64,000 nucleotides of DNA from Streptomyces olivochromogenes (lineage in GTDB: Bacteria > Actinomycetota > Actinomycetes > Streptomycetales > Streptomycetaceae), in contig NZ_KQ948464.1 of NCBI RefSeq assembly GCF_001514115.1, positions 62,001-126,000 of the forward strand, read 5' to 3'. Below are positions 14,943 through 23,529 of this stretch, one piece after another; position 1 is the first letter of the stretch; each line of letters opens with the position of its first letter. A model generated the notes under the pieces. The model worked only from the letters and a program-made list of their open reading frames with translations, was not told the DNA's origin and searched no databases. The position numbers and the translations under genes were made by a program.

Positions 14943-16633
14943 GACTCGCTCCCCCTCCAGATGTCCGTGAACCGGTCGAGCAGCGCGGCCGCCGCCGTCA
15001 CGTCGTCCGTCAGCGGCCGGTCGGTCTGGTCCAGGCCGAGCACGGACTCGGCCAGTTCCATCGCCCGTCCGACCGGCAGCTCCGGGTCGGGCCGCAGATC
15101 GCGCTGGCGCAGCGCCCGTACGGCGGAGACCAGTTCGCAGCCCACGACGAGACGGTAGGCACCGCACGCCCGCAGTGTCTGCCGTGCGGCGAGCGAGGCG
15201 AAGCTCGCCTGTTCCTCGACGCCCCGGGAGAGTACAGCGTGGCCGAGCGAGGCGGGCGCGGAGAAGGCACGCAGGTCGCCGAGGGCGGCGGCTGCGGCGT
15301 ACTCCAGGATCATCACGCCGGAGGACGCGGGCTCGTGGTCGGCGAGGAAGGGGCGCAGGCGGGTGTAGGCGGGTTCGTTGAGGGTGGAGAGCCGGGAGGT
15401 CGACAGCCGCGCCACCTGTGTGACGGCGAGCCTGAAATGGTCGAGGGCTAGGGCGAGTTGGGCCTGGTAGAAGCCGCCGTGGTGGTACGCGGCCATGTCC
15501 TCGGGCGAGATGAGGGGGTTCTCGGCGGCGGCGTTGATCTCGACGACCAGGACGCCTTCGAGGGCGTCCGCGGCGTCCTGCGCGGGCCCGTGGATCTGCG
15601 GGACGCACCGGAAGCCGTACGGGTCCTGGATCCGCCCGAGCGGCGGGGTGGGCCGGTCCGCCGCTCCGATCAACTCCCGCATCCGGCGCGCGACTTCGGC
15701 CGAGCCCTTGTGCGGGCGCGCGGCGTGCACGGGCGCCGCGTACGCCTCGTGCGATCCGTCGACGGCCAGCAGGGACAGCGCGGCGACGACCTGGGTGGCC
15801 TCGATCAGTCCCCGCAGCTCGTCCAGGGCGAGCGCGGACTGCCCGAGGGTGAGGGCGTTGCTGCTGATGAGGGCGAGGGCGTCGTTGTTGTCGAGGGGCT
15901 GGGGTTCGGGGGGCAGGCCCTGCCCGACGGACGACACCTCCTCCCCGAAGGACGTCACCCTCTCCCCGAGACCGAGCGGCGACGGCCCCTGGGTCTGGCC
16001 CGACGGAGCCTGCCCTCGGGCCTGGACCGACGGAGCCTGCCCCTGGGCCTGGACCGACGGAGCCTGCGCCTGGGGCGGCGCACCCTGCTCCGGCCCCCGC
16101 CAGGGATGCTCCCCCACCAGCGCAAGGCCCACCTGGGCCAGCGCCGCGATGTCCCCCGTACCCACCGACCCGAACTCGTTCACGACCGGGTACGCGCCGG
16201 TCTCCAGGGCCTCGCACAGAGCCGTGACGACGGTGGGCCGCAGGCCCGCTCCGCCCGCCAGGAGCTGGTTGGCGCGGACGGCGAGCATGGCCCGGACCTG
16301 GCGGGCGGGCAGCTCCTCGCCGATGGCACCGGCGTGGCTGCGCAGCAGGCGCAGCCCGTGCTCGGCGGCGGCCTCGGTCGGCACGTCCTCGTTCCGGTTG
16401 GCGCCGACGCCGGTCGAGCGTCCGTAGACGCGACCGGTGGCGGCGATCTGCCGGGCGGCGTCCCAGGACTGCTCGACGCGCTTCATCGCCTCGGTGCCGG
16501 GAACGGGCCGGGCGGCCCCGTCGGCGAGCCGCACGATGTCGGTGACACCGGTGCTGCACCCGTCGAGCACCACGAGACCGGCGGTGAGGCCGGCCACCAC
16601 CGCACTCGACGTGTCCGCATTCCGAGACGACAT
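14939..16633 (-). CDS. Aromatic amino acid lyase homologue lacking the MIO tripeptide
   Basis: The 564-residue protein has the HAL/PAL fold landmarks: VYGRSTGVG in place of YGVNTGFG, QDPYGFRCVPQIHG, NAAAENPLI and SSGVMILEYAAAA. At the position of the catalytic G-S-V-G-A-S-G-D motif it reads GSVGTGDIAAL. One residue is missing, and Thr159 replaces the Ala-Ser that cyclises to the MIO cofactor. An insertion of roughly 45 residues after GEHPWRG contains PSVQAQGQA-type repeats. It should not work as an ordinary histidine ammonia-lyase. GAGGGGAG lies 10 bases before the ATG. It is co-operonic with an RpiR regulator and divergent from an osmoprotectant importer. The role is unknown. Confidence 0.85.
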   Translation of the reverse strand: MSSRNADTSSAVVAGLTAGLVVLDGCSTGVTDIVRLADGAARPVPGTEAMKRVEQSWDAARQIAATGRVYGRSTGVGANRNEDVPTEAAAEHGLRLLRSHAGAIGEELPARQVRAMLAVRANQLLAGGAGLRPTVVTALCEALETGAYPVVNEFGSVGTGDIAALAQVGLALVGEHPWRGPEQGAPPQAQAPSVQAQGQAPSVQARGQAPSGQTQGPSPLGLGERVTSFGEEVSSVGQGLPPEPQPLDNNDALALISSNALTLGQSALALDELRGLIEATQVVAALSLLAVDGSHEAYAAPVHAARPHKGSAEVARRMRELIGAADRPTPPLGRIQDPYGFRCVPQIHGPAQDAADALEGVLVVEINAAAENPLISPEDMAAYHHGGFYQAQLALALDHFRLAVTQVARLSTSRLSTLNEPAYTRLRPFLADHEPASSGVMILEYAAAAALGDLRAFSAPASLGHAVLSRGVEEQASFASLAARQTLRACGAYRLVVGCELVSAVRALRQRDLRPDPELPVGRAMELAESVLGLDQTDRPLTDDVTAAAALLDRFTDIWRGSES

Positions 16634-16737
16634 AGAGCAAAAACTCCCCTCAATCCAGACATTGGATCTTGCCTGGTGGCCATAAGTAACCAGCGATTAA
16701 CACCGGACCGTTGACAACCTATTCAGGTACAGAGAAC

Positions 16738-16757
16738 TCTGCATGACGATATGCAGA
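16738..16757. promoter_or_regulatory. Inverted repeat in the leader of the ABC importer operon
   Basis: TCTGCAT and ATGCAGA form a perfect 7-bp dyad with a 6-base centre, 19 bases before the ATP-binding protein's start codon. A -35-like TTGACA lies at 16711-16716. A second dyad in the same divergent region, ATCCA-5-TGGAT at 16654-16668, is nearer the HAL-like gene. Both are candidate operators; which regulator binds which is not known. Confidence 0.5.
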
Positions 16758-16775
16758 CCGGGCAAGGGACACCTC

Positions 16776-17831
16776 ATGATCCAGTTCGACACGGTCCACA
16801 AGCGCTTCCCGAACGGCACCACCGCAGTCCACGACCTCTCTCTGGAGATGCCGGAAGGCGGCGTGACCGTCCTCGTCGGATCCTCCGGTTGCGGTAAGAC
16901 CACCACCCTCCGGATGATCAACCGGATGGTCGATCCGACCTCCGGCACCATCCGCGTCGGCGGCAAGGACGTCCTCGAACAGGACGCGGCCGAACTGCGC
17001 CGCTCCATCGGGTACGTCATCCAGCAGGCCGGCCTCTTCCCGCACCGCACCGTGCTCGACAACATCGCCACCGTGCCGCTGCTGCTGGGCTGGGGCCGCA
17101 AGAAGGCCAGGGCGCGGGCGGCCGAGCTCCTGGAGACCGTCGGCCTCGCCGCCGACGCCGGCAAGCGCTACCCGCACCAGCTCTCCGGCGGCCAGCAGCA
17201 GCGCGTCGGCGTGGCCCGCGCGCTCGCCGCCGACCCGCCCGTCCTGCTCATGGACGAGCCCTTCGGCGCGGTCGACCCGGTCGTGCGCACCCAGCTCCAG
17301 GACGAACTGCTCCGCCTCCAGAAGGAGCTCAGCAAGACCATCGTCTTCGTCACCCACGACATCGACGAGGCCGTCCGGCTCGGCGACCAGATCGCGATCT
17401 TCCGCACCGGCGGCCATCTGGTGCAGTGCGCGACCCCGGCCGACCTGCTCGCCCGCCCCGCGGACGACTTCGTCGCCGACTTCCTCGGCGCCGAGCGGGG
17501 CCTGAAGCTCCTCTCGCTCCAGCACCTCGCCGACGTACCGCAGGGCCCGGCCCCCGAGGGCGGCGCCTGGACCCTCGTCCTCGACGAGGCCCGCAAGCCG
17601 CGGCACTGGCGCGCGACGGCGGACGACGCCGAACTCCCCGTACGGCCGCTCAAGGACACCGACTCCCTGCTGGCGGCGCTCAACGAGTCCATCGCCTCGC
17701 CCAACGGACTGGTGGCACGTGTAGACGCCGAGGGCGTGCTCACCGGCGTCACCTCCCGCGACGACATCCACGAGCACGCGAGCAAGACGCACGGGCACGG
17801 CACCCACGGCACCGCGAGCGTGGCGATATGA
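16776..17831 (+). CDS. Glycine betaine/choline-type ABC transporter ATP-binding protein
   Basis: This is the ATPase of an OpuC/ProV-type importer, 351 residues. Walker A is GSSGCGKTT (about residues 34-42), the Q-loop is YVIQQAGLFPH, the signature is LSGGQQQRVGVARALA, Walker B is VLLMDEPFGAVD, and the H-loop follows in FVTHDIDEAV. The C-terminal 90 residues correspond to a degenerate CBS module, the part that senses ionic strength in OpuA. The ATG at 16776 follows AAGGGAC; an upstream in-frame ATG at 16743 lies inside the leader dyad and is less likely. The stop overlaps the next start (ATGA). Confidence 0.93.
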   Translation: MIQFDTVHKRFPNGTTAVHDLSLEMPEGGVTVLVGSSGCGKTTTLRMINRMVDPTSGTIRVGGKDVLEQDAAELRRSIGYVIQQAGLFPHRTVLDNIATVPLLLGWGRKKARARAAELLETVGLAADAGKRYPHQLSGGQQQRVGVARALAADPPVLLMDEPFGAVDPVVRTQLQDELLRLQKELSKTIVFVTHDIDEAVRLGDQIAIFRTGGHLVQCATPADLLARPADDFVADFLGAERGLKLLSLQHLADVPQGPAPEGGAWTLVLDEARKPRHWRATADDAELPVRPLKDTDSLLAALNESIASPNGLVARVDAEGVLTGVTSRDDIHEHASKTHGHGTHGTASVAI

Positions 17832-18469
17832 CCGTCGACTGGTCCTGGATAGGCGACCACACCCACGACCTCACCTCCCTCGCCCTCTCCCACCTCCAGG
17901 CCGCGCTGCTGGCCGTCTTCTTCGGGCTGCTGATCTCCCTCCCGCTGGCCGTCGTGGCCCACCGGGTGCGCGCCCTGCGCGGCGTGTTCCTCGGCCTCTC
18001 GAACGTCCTCTTCACGATCCCGTCGATCGCGATCTTCGTCCTCCTGCTCCCGGTGAGCGGCCTGACCCGCACCACCACGGTCATCGGCCTGACGGTCTAC
18101 ACCCTGGTCGTCCTGCTCCGGAACACGGTCGAGGGCCTCGACTCGGTCCCCGTGAAGACCAAGGAGGCCGCCAAGGCGATGGGCACCCGCCCGCTGCGGA
18201 CCCTGCTCACCGTCGAACTCCCGCTCGCCCTCCCCGTGATCATGGCGGGCGTGCGGATCGCGACGGTCATGTCGATCTCCCTGGTCTCCGTCGCGACCTA
18301 CATCGGCGACGGCGGACTCGGCCAGCTCTTCACGGACGGCTTCCAGCGCAACTTCCCGACGCCGGTGATCGTCGGCGTGGTCCTGACCCTGCTGCTCGCG
18401 CTGGTCGCGGACGCGCTGCTGGTCGCGGTCCAGTACGTACTCACTCCGTGGACGAGGCGGCGAGCCTGA
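17828..18469 (+). CDS. Osmoprotectant ABC transporter permease (first)
   Basis: The 213-residue permease has five or six hydrophobic helices and the EAA loop of binding-protein-dependent importers (KTKEAAKAMGTRPLRTLLTVELPLALP), which docks on the ATPase. Segments such as LSNVLFTIPSIAIFVLLLP and VSVATYIGDGGLGQLF are typical of OpuCB/ProW-like subunits. The ATG overlaps the ATPase stop by 4 bases. The second permease follows one base after its stop, which fits assembly of a heterodimeric channel. Confidence 0.92.
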   Translation: MTVDWSWIGDHTHDLTSLALSHLQAALLAVFFGLLISLPLAVVAHRVRALRGVFLGLSNVLFTIPSIAIFVLLLPVSGLTRTTTVIGLTVYTLVVLLRNTVEGLDSVPVKTKEAAKAMGTRPLRTLLTVELPLALPVIMAGVRIATVMSISLVSVATYIGDGGLGQLFTDGFQRNFPTPVIVGVVLTLLLALVADALLVAVQYVLTPWTRRRA

Positions 18470-18470
18470 C

Positions 18471-19178
18471 ATGTACGAACTCTTCAAGAACCTCGCCAAG
18501 TGGCTGGTCAGCGGCGACCAGTGGGCCGGCACCGACGGCATCGCGCACCGGATCGCCGAGCACCTGGAGTACTCGCTCCTCGCCACCCTCATCGCGGCCG
18601 CGATCGCGCTCCCGCTCGGCCTGCTGATCGGTCACACCGGCAAGGGCGCCTTCCTCGCCATCAACCTGTCCTCCTTCGGCCGGGCGCTGCCGACCGTGGG
18701 CCTGGTCGTCCTGGTCTTCCTGGTCAGCGGCCTGTCGCTGTGGTCGGTGTACGTGGCCCTGGTCGTCCTCGCGGTACCGGCCATCGTCACCAACACCTAC
18801 GCCGGCATGAGCGCCGTCGACCCGGAGGTGAAGGACGCGGCGCGGGGCCAGGGCATGCGCGGCCACCAGGTCCTGTTCCAGGTCGAGATCCCGCTCGCCC
18901 TTCCCCTGATCATGACGGGCCTGCGCCTCTCCCTCATCCAGGTGGTGTCCACCGCCACGATCGCCGCGTACGTCAGCTTCGGCGGCCTCGGCCGGTACGT
19001 CTTCGACGGCCTGGCGCAGCGCGATCTCGTCCAGGTCCTCGGCGGGGCGGCGCTGGTCGCGATCGTCGCCGTCGTGCTCGACCTCGCGCTGGCCGGACTC
19101 CAGCGCTACCTGTTCCTCCCCCACTCTCGACTGCGCTCGAGCGGGCGGGACCCCCATCGCCGTACCGCCGCCCACTGA
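18471..19178 (+). CDS. Osmoprotectant ABC transporter permease (second)
   Basis: This 235-residue paralogue of the preceding permease has six predicted helices and an EAA-type loop (EVKDAARGQGMRGHQVLFQVEIPLALP). FGRALPTVGLVVLVF and YVSFGGLGRYVF align with the equivalent parts of OpuCD subunits. The C-terminal 15 residues are basic and polar. It pairs with the upstream permease in the membrane, and the substrate-binding lipoprotein gene follows 14 bases after its stop. Confidence 0.92.
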   Translation: MYELFKNLAKWLVSGDQWAGTDGIAHRIAEHLEYSLLATLIAAAIALPLGLLIGHTGKGAFLAINLSSFGRALPTVGLVVLVFLVSGLSLWSVYVALVVLAVPAIVTNTYAGMSAVDPEVKDAARGQGMRGHQVLFQVEIPLALPLIMTGLRLSLIQVVSTATIAAYVSFGGLGRYVFDGLAQRDLVQVLGGAALVAIVAVVLDLALAGLQRYLFLPHSRLRSSGRDPHRRTAAH

Positions 19179-19192
19179 GGAGCCGAAGAACC

Positions 19193-20125
19193 ATGAACCG
19201 TAGGACTCTGCTCGGCGGCCTCTTCGCCGCGGCCTCCGTCCCCGCCCTGGCCGCCTGCAGCAGCGGCATCACCTCGCTGGACAGTTCCGGCGGCGGCAGC
19301 GGCGGCGGCTCCGGATCCAGCGCCGGCGGCCTGACCATCGGCACCGCCAACTTCAGCGAGAACCAGATCCTCGGCTACCTGTACGCGGGTGTCCTGGGCG
19401 CCGCGGGCATCAAGACGAAGGTCCGCCCCAACCTCGGCTCACGCGAGATCGTCGTGCCCGCGCTGGAGGGCGGCGACATCGACCTCCTCCCCGAATACCA
19501 GGGCAGCCTGCTCCTGTACCTGGACGACAAGGCCACGGACACCGAGGCCGGGGCGATGCAGAACACGCTGACGACCGTGCTCCCCGGCGGCCTGGAAGTC
19601 CTCCCCTACGCGGCGGCCGAGGACCGCGACAGCTTCGCCGTCACCAAGGAGACGGCGGCCAAGTACGGTCTGACCTCCCTCGCCGACCTGCGCAAGGCCA
19701 ACGGCAAACTGGTCCTGGGTGCCGCCGCCGAGATGAAGAAGCGGGTCGTCGGTGTCGTGGGCCTCAAGGACCGCTACGGGGTGGAGTTCAAGGAGTTCAA
19801 GTCCCTCGACTCCTCGGGCCCGTTGGTCAAGGGCGCGCTGAAGAAGGGCGACATCGACGTCGCCAACGTCTTCACCACGGACGTGGACGTCATCGAGAAC
19901 GGCTGGGTCGTCCTCACCGACCCCCTCAACCTGATCCCCTCCCAGCACATCGTCCCCCTCATCGCCTCCCGCAAGGCCGACGCGAAGGTCCGCAAGGCCC
20001 TGGCCACCCTCGGCAACGTCCTCACCTCCGAGGAGCTGACCAAGCTCAACCGCCTGGTGGACAAGGAGAAGAAGGACCCGGACGCGGTCGCCAACACCTG
20101 GCTGAAGAGCAAGAAACTGGCGTGA
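19193..20125 (+). CDS. Glycine betaine/choline-type substrate-binding lipoprotein
   Basis: The 310-residue protein begins with a lipoprotein signal (MNRRTLLGG, a hydrophobic stretch and the lipobox ALAAC), then a Gly/Ser linker. The OpuAC-type binding fold follows from about residue 43 (LTIGTANFSENQILGYLYAGVL, RPNLGSREIVVPALEGGDIDLLPEYQGSLL). It would be anchored outside the membrane and deliver a compatible solute, its precursor or a related compound to the two permeases. It is the last gene of the operon. The exact ligand cannot be read from the sequence. Confidence 0.93.
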   Translation: MNRRTLLGGLFAAASVPALAACSSGITSLDSSGGGSGGGSGSSAGGLTIGTANFSENQILGYLYAGVLGAAGIKTKVRPNLGSREIVVPALEGGDIDLLPEYQGSLLLYLDDKATDTEAGAMQNTLTTVLPGGLEVLPYAAAEDRDSFAVTKETAAKYGLTSLADLRKANGKLVLGAAAEMKKRVVGVVGLKDRYGVEFKEFKSLDSSGPLVKGALKKGDIDVANVFTTDVDVIENGWVVLTDPLNLIPSQHIVPLIASRKADAKVRKALATLGNVLTSEELTKLNRLVDKEKKDPDAVANTWLKSKKLA

Positions 20126-20136
20126 TCCCCTCCTTC

Positions 20137-20620
20137 GGGGCTGCGCCCCGGACCCACTGGGTGGTTCGTCGGCTGCCGCCCGGCGGGGGCTGGTCGCGCA
20201 GTTCCCCGCGCCCCTAAAGACCCCGGGCCGACCAGCCTTCCAGAGCGAGGCCGGGAGCTGGGGCTGCGCCCCAGACCCACTGGGTGGTTCTTCGGCTGCC
20301 GCCCGGCGGGGGCTGGTCGCGCAGTTCCCCGCGCCCCTGAAAACCCCGGGCCGACCGGCGTTCCGGAGCGAGGCCGGGAGCTGGGGCTGCGCCCCGGACC
20401 CAGTGGGTGGTTCTTCGGCTGCCGCCCGGCGGGGGCTGGTCGCGCAGTTCCCCGCGCCCCTGAAAACCCCGGGCCGACCGGCGTTCCGGAGCGAGGCCGG
20501 GAGCTGGGGCTGCGCCCCGGACCCAGTGGGTGTGTTCGGCTGCGGGTGCGTGGGGGCTGGTCGCGCAGTTCCCCGCGCCCCTAGAAGCCTTGGGCCGACC
20601 GGCGTTCCGGGGCGGGGCGG
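20137..20620. repeat. 123-bp tandem repeat, four copies, in a gene-free spacer
   Basis: Copies begin at 20137, 20260, 20383 and 20506, exactly 123 bases apart. The first three are nearly identical and the fourth has diverged. Each carries GGGGCTGCGCCCC and one copy of the dispersed element GCGCAGTTCCCCGCGCCCC (elements at 20186-20215, 20309-20338, 20432-20461 and 20553-20582). From 20620 to 20797 the spacer holds only GC-rich sequence without a gene. The array separates the ABC operon from the LacI-type regulator gene. Confidence 0.92.
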
Positions 20621-20797
20621 GAGGTCGTGGCTCTCTTGCGCCGGCCCGCATCTTCAGCCCGTCCGGCGTTTGAGGACGAGGCCGTTCAGGCCGTGCGGGG
20701 GTCCAGGGGGCGCAGCGCCCCTGGCGGGGGTCTGGGGGCGGAGCCCCCAGGTAGGGATGGGACGGGTAGGGGCGGCGGGGGCGAGAACCCTGTGGGG

Positions 20798-21802
20798 CTA
20801 TACCCGAACCGCTGAGCCCCGTTCGCTCATCCTCGGCGCGCACAGGATCCGCTTCTTCCGGACCCGCTTCCCCTCGATCGCCGCGACCGTCAGGCGTGCC
20901 GCCTCCGCGGCGATCTCCGGGAGACCCCAGTCCACCGTGGTCAGCGGCGGGGTGAGGACCCGCGACACGGGGTGGTCGTCGAAGCCGACCACCGAGACGT
21001 CCCGGCCGACGGACAGCGAGGCCTCGGCGGCGGCGGCGTACACCCCGTACGCCAGCGAGTCGGAGAAGCAGAAGACGGCGGTCGCGGGCCGGGGCCCGTC
21101 CAGAAGGCGTCGGGCGACGACCGTGGCCTCGCCCAACTCCTGCGGGCACGGAACCAGTTCGGCACGCAGCCCGAGCCGTTCGGCGGCCTCGCGGACGTAC
21201 ACGTCGGCGGGCCGGTCGGGCGTACTCGGCCGGGTCGGGGTCAGCACGGTCACCCGACGATGGCCGAGCCCGTACAGATATTCCAGGACGGAGTCGATGC
21301 CGGCCCGGTTGTCGAAGATGACCTGCCCGGCGGTACGGGCCGCGCTGAGCGAGTCCCCGACGGCCACCACCGGCAACGCGTCGGCGATCGCCGCCCACCC
21401 CTCGGCCGAGGGATTCACCGGCGACACCAGCAACGCGTCGACACGCTGGTCGCGCAGCTGCTTGGCGAGCTTCAGCTCACGGTCGGGGTCACCGCCCGCG
21501 TCGAGGATCAGCGCGTAACGGTCGCCGGCCAGCAGCTCCCGGCCGATGGCGGCCATCAGCTGCTGCTGCCAGAGGTCCTGGAGGTCGCCCGCGAGGACAC
21601 CGACCATGCTGGTGCGCCCGCTGGCGAGGGCGCGGGCGATGGGGTCGGCCTCGTAGCCGAGCTCGGCGGCGGCCTTGCGCACCCGCTCCTCCGTCTCCTT
21701 CGAGACGTGCTTGCCACGCAGGGCGTAGGAGACGGCGGCGGTGGAGAGACCAGTGGCCTCGGCCACCTCCCGGAGGGTGGTGCGCTTATTGGGCCTGGCC
21801 AT
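20798..21802 (-). CDS. LacI-family transcriptional regulator
   Basis: The 334-residue repressor has the LacI N-terminal DNA-binding domain (TTLREVAEATGLSTAAVSYALRGKHVSKETEERV with hinge helix) and a periplasmic-binding-protein-like effector domain (MVGVLAGDLQDLWQQQLMAAIGRELL, then FDDHPVSRVLTPPLTTVDW). The start at 21802 gives the standard MARPNKRTT beginning. It is divergent from the amidohydrolase/cupin operon, and its likely operators contain GTTAAC words in the shared region at 21886-21925. The ligand may be a sugar or a sulfur- or amino-acid-derived compound. Confidence 0.93.
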   Translation of the reverse strand: MARPNKRTTLREVAEATGLSTAAVSYALRGKHVSKETEERVRKAAAELGYEADPIARALASGRTSMVGVLAGDLQDLWQQQLMAAIGRELLAGDRYALILDAGGDPDRELKLAKQLRDQRVDALLVSPVNPSAEGWAAIADALPVVAVGDSLSAARTAGQVIFDNRAGIDSVLEYLYGLGHRRVTVLTPTRPSTPDRPADVYVREAAERLGLRAELVPCPQELGEATVVARRLLDGPRPATAVFCFSDSLAYGVYAAAAEASLSVGRDVSVVGFDDHPVSRVLTPPLTTVDWGLPEIAAEAARLTVAAIEGKRVRKKRILCAPRMSERGSAVRV

Positions 21803-21870
21803 GCCGGGAAGCCTACCGGGACACGTCCACATCGTGGGCATGCGACGCCCTCCACCCCAGGGACGCATGG

Positions 21871-21925
21871 TTGACAGAAAGGCTTGTTAACCGTTTAAGT
21901 TAACCGCATAAGTGAAGCGGTTAAC
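21871..21925 (+). promoter_or_regulatory. Promoter with LacI-type operators for the amidohydrolase/cupin operon
   Basis: TTGACA at 21871-21876 is a consensus -35 box, with TTAAGT or TAAGTT 18-19 bases downstream as the -10. The -10 is flanked by three GTTAAC words (21886, 21899 and 21920). The last two end a 9-bp perfect inverted repeat, GTTAACCGC and GCGGTTAAC, with a 9-base spacer. Such placement is classic for repression by the divergently encoded LacI-type protein. Confidence 0.7.
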
Positions 21926-21988
21926 CAAGCTCAGACCAGTCAGCCCACCCCATCCCTCCCCGAAGACCGAGGACCCGAGGACCGCCGC

Positions 21989-22888
21989 GTGCCCACCGAC
22001 GTCCACCAGCACATCTGGCCGCCCGCCTTCGTCGAGCTGCTGCGCGCCCGCACCGCACCGCCGTACCTCGACGGCTGGACCCTGCACCTGACGGGCGAGC
22101 CGCCGTACGAGGTCGACCCGGCCGACCACGACGTCGCGGCCCGCACCGCACTCGCCCACGCCGACGGCCTGGACCTGGCCCTGGTCTCCCTCTCCAGCCC
22201 GCTCGGCATCGAACACCTGCCGCCCGCCGAGGCCGCCCCGCTGCTCGCCGCCTTCCACGACGGCGCCCTCGCGCTCCCGGCCCCCTTCGGCGTCTGGGCC
22301 TCGCCCTGCCTGTCGGAACCGGACACAGCCCCGGACGCGGTCGAGCGCGAACTCCGCCGGGGCTGCGCAGGCCTCCAACTCCCCGCCACCGCCCTGCTGG
22401 ACGCGGCCGGCTGGGACTTCTGCGCACCCCTCCTCGACGTCCTCACCCGCCACGACAGGCCGCTGTTCGTCCACCCGGGCACGGCCCCGCCCACTCCCGA
22501 CACCCCGCCCTGGTGGCCCGCGCTGGTCCCGTACGTCCACCAGATGCACGCGTCCTGGTTCGCCTTCCGTGCCTTCGGCCGCGCCCGTCACCCCCGTCTG
22601 CGCGTCTGCTTCGCCGCCCTCGCGGGGCTCGCCCCGCTGCACGGCGAACGGTTCGCGGCGCGCGGCGGCGGGCGCGGCGAGGTCGACTTCGACGCCTTCT
22701 ACGAGACCTCGTCGTACGGGACGCGTGCCGTGGACGCGCTCGTGCGGGCCGTCGGCATCGACGTGGTCGTCAGCGGCAGCGACCGCCCCTACGCCTCCCC
22801 CACCGTCCCCGACCTCGGCGCGGCCGCCGCCGTCCACGCCCTGCGCACCGTCAACCCCGCCCGCCTCCTGAAGGGAGCCACCCCATGA
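21989..22888 (+). CDS. Amidohydrolase-family (Amidohydro_2) metal-dependent hydrolase
   Basis: This 299-residue TIM-barrel hydrolase begins with DVHQHIWP, the HxH metal site of the ACMSD/Amidohydro_2 group. A mid-protein LFVHPG and a C-terminal SGSDRPY supply the later ligands. The start is GTG, with a purine-rich ACCGAGGACCCGAGG stretch upstream. It overlaps the cupin gene by 4 bases. Members decarboxylate or hydrolyse aromatic acids and lactones. The link to a cysteine-dioxygenase-like enzyme suggests turnover of a thiol or an aromatic compound, but the substrate is open. Confidence 0.82.
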   Translation: MPTDVHQHIWPPAFVELLRARTAPPYLDGWTLHLTGEPPYEVDPADHDVAARTALAHADGLDLALVSLSSPLGIEHLPPAEAAPLLAAFHDGALALPAPFGVWASPCLSEPDTAPDAVERELRRGCAGLQLPATALLDAAGWDFCAPLLDVLTRHDRPLFVHPGTAPPTPDTPPWWPALVPYVHQMHASWFAFRAFGRARHPRLRVCFAALAGLAPLHGERFAARGGGRGEVDFDAFYETSSYGTRAVDALVRAVGIDVVVSGSDRPYASPTVPDLGAAAAVHALRTVNPARLLKGATP

Positions 22889-23397
22889 CGTACGAGGCCC
22901 TGCCGGACCGCACGCTCGACAAGCGCGAGCTCCAGGCCCTCGTCGACGACCTCGCCATCCGCCCCGAACTCTGGCGCGAACAGGTCGCGTTCTCCGACGA
23001 GGAGCGGCACTACGCGTCGCTGTACCGCGACGAGTACGTCGACGTCTGGCTGCTGTGCTGGACCCGGCGCAACGACACCGGCTGGCACGACCACGACATC
23101 TCCTCCGGCGCGGTCGGGGTCGTGCAGGGCGCGTTGACCGAGGCCAACCCGCGCATCGGCGGCAGCCATCTGTCCGTCACCGTCGGCGCGGGCGAGTCCT
23201 TCTGCTTCGGCCCCGAGCACATCCACCGTCTGACCGGCGCCACCGACGACGCGGTGTCGATCCACGCGTACTCGCCTCCGCTGTGGCGCCTGGGCCAGTA
23301 CGACATCACCGAGGACGGTCTGATGCGCCGGATCTCCGTCTCGTACGCGGACGAGCTGCGGCCCCTGGACCTTCCCGTGGACAGCTCCGCCGCCTGA
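22885..23397 (+). CDS. Cysteine dioxygenase-like cupin
   Basis: The 170-residue cupin matches the cysteine dioxygenase type I pattern. It has a first motif TGWHDHDISSGAVGVVQG with the iron ligands, a second motif EHIHRLTGATDDAVSIHAYSPPL with the third histidine, and a conserved DVWLLCW strand. Family members oxidise cysteine or related thiols to sulfinates using ferrous iron. The ATG overlaps the amidohydrolase stop (ATGA) and follows AAGGGAG, so the two are co-translated under LacI-type control. It lies about 1.9 kb from cystathionine beta-synthase, but there is no proof of a shared pathway. Confidence 0.85.
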   Translation: MTYEALPDRTLDKRELQALVDDLAIRPELWREQVAFSDEERHYASLYRDEYVDVWLLCWTRRNDTGWHDHDISSGAVGVVQGALTEANPRIGGSHLSVTVGAGESFCFGPEHIHRLTGATDDAVSIHAYSPPLWRLGQYDITEDGLMRRISVSYADELRPLDLPVDSSAA

Positions 23398-23529
23398 TCA
23401 AGGGGCGGTATCGCGGCAGCGATGATCCGACGACGATTCGACCAAGGATCACTAAATCGACACTCAGGGTGAGTGCGCGTGTGCGTACGGTGATTGAGCG
23501 TTTACAGGCACAACTCCTGAGGGAGCGTC

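Noticed and set aside
14939..16633. Naming this gene hutH
   Set aside because: The MIO-forming Ala-Ser-Gly is absent and the gene is not in the hut operon, so a standard histidine ammonia-lyase role is unlikely.
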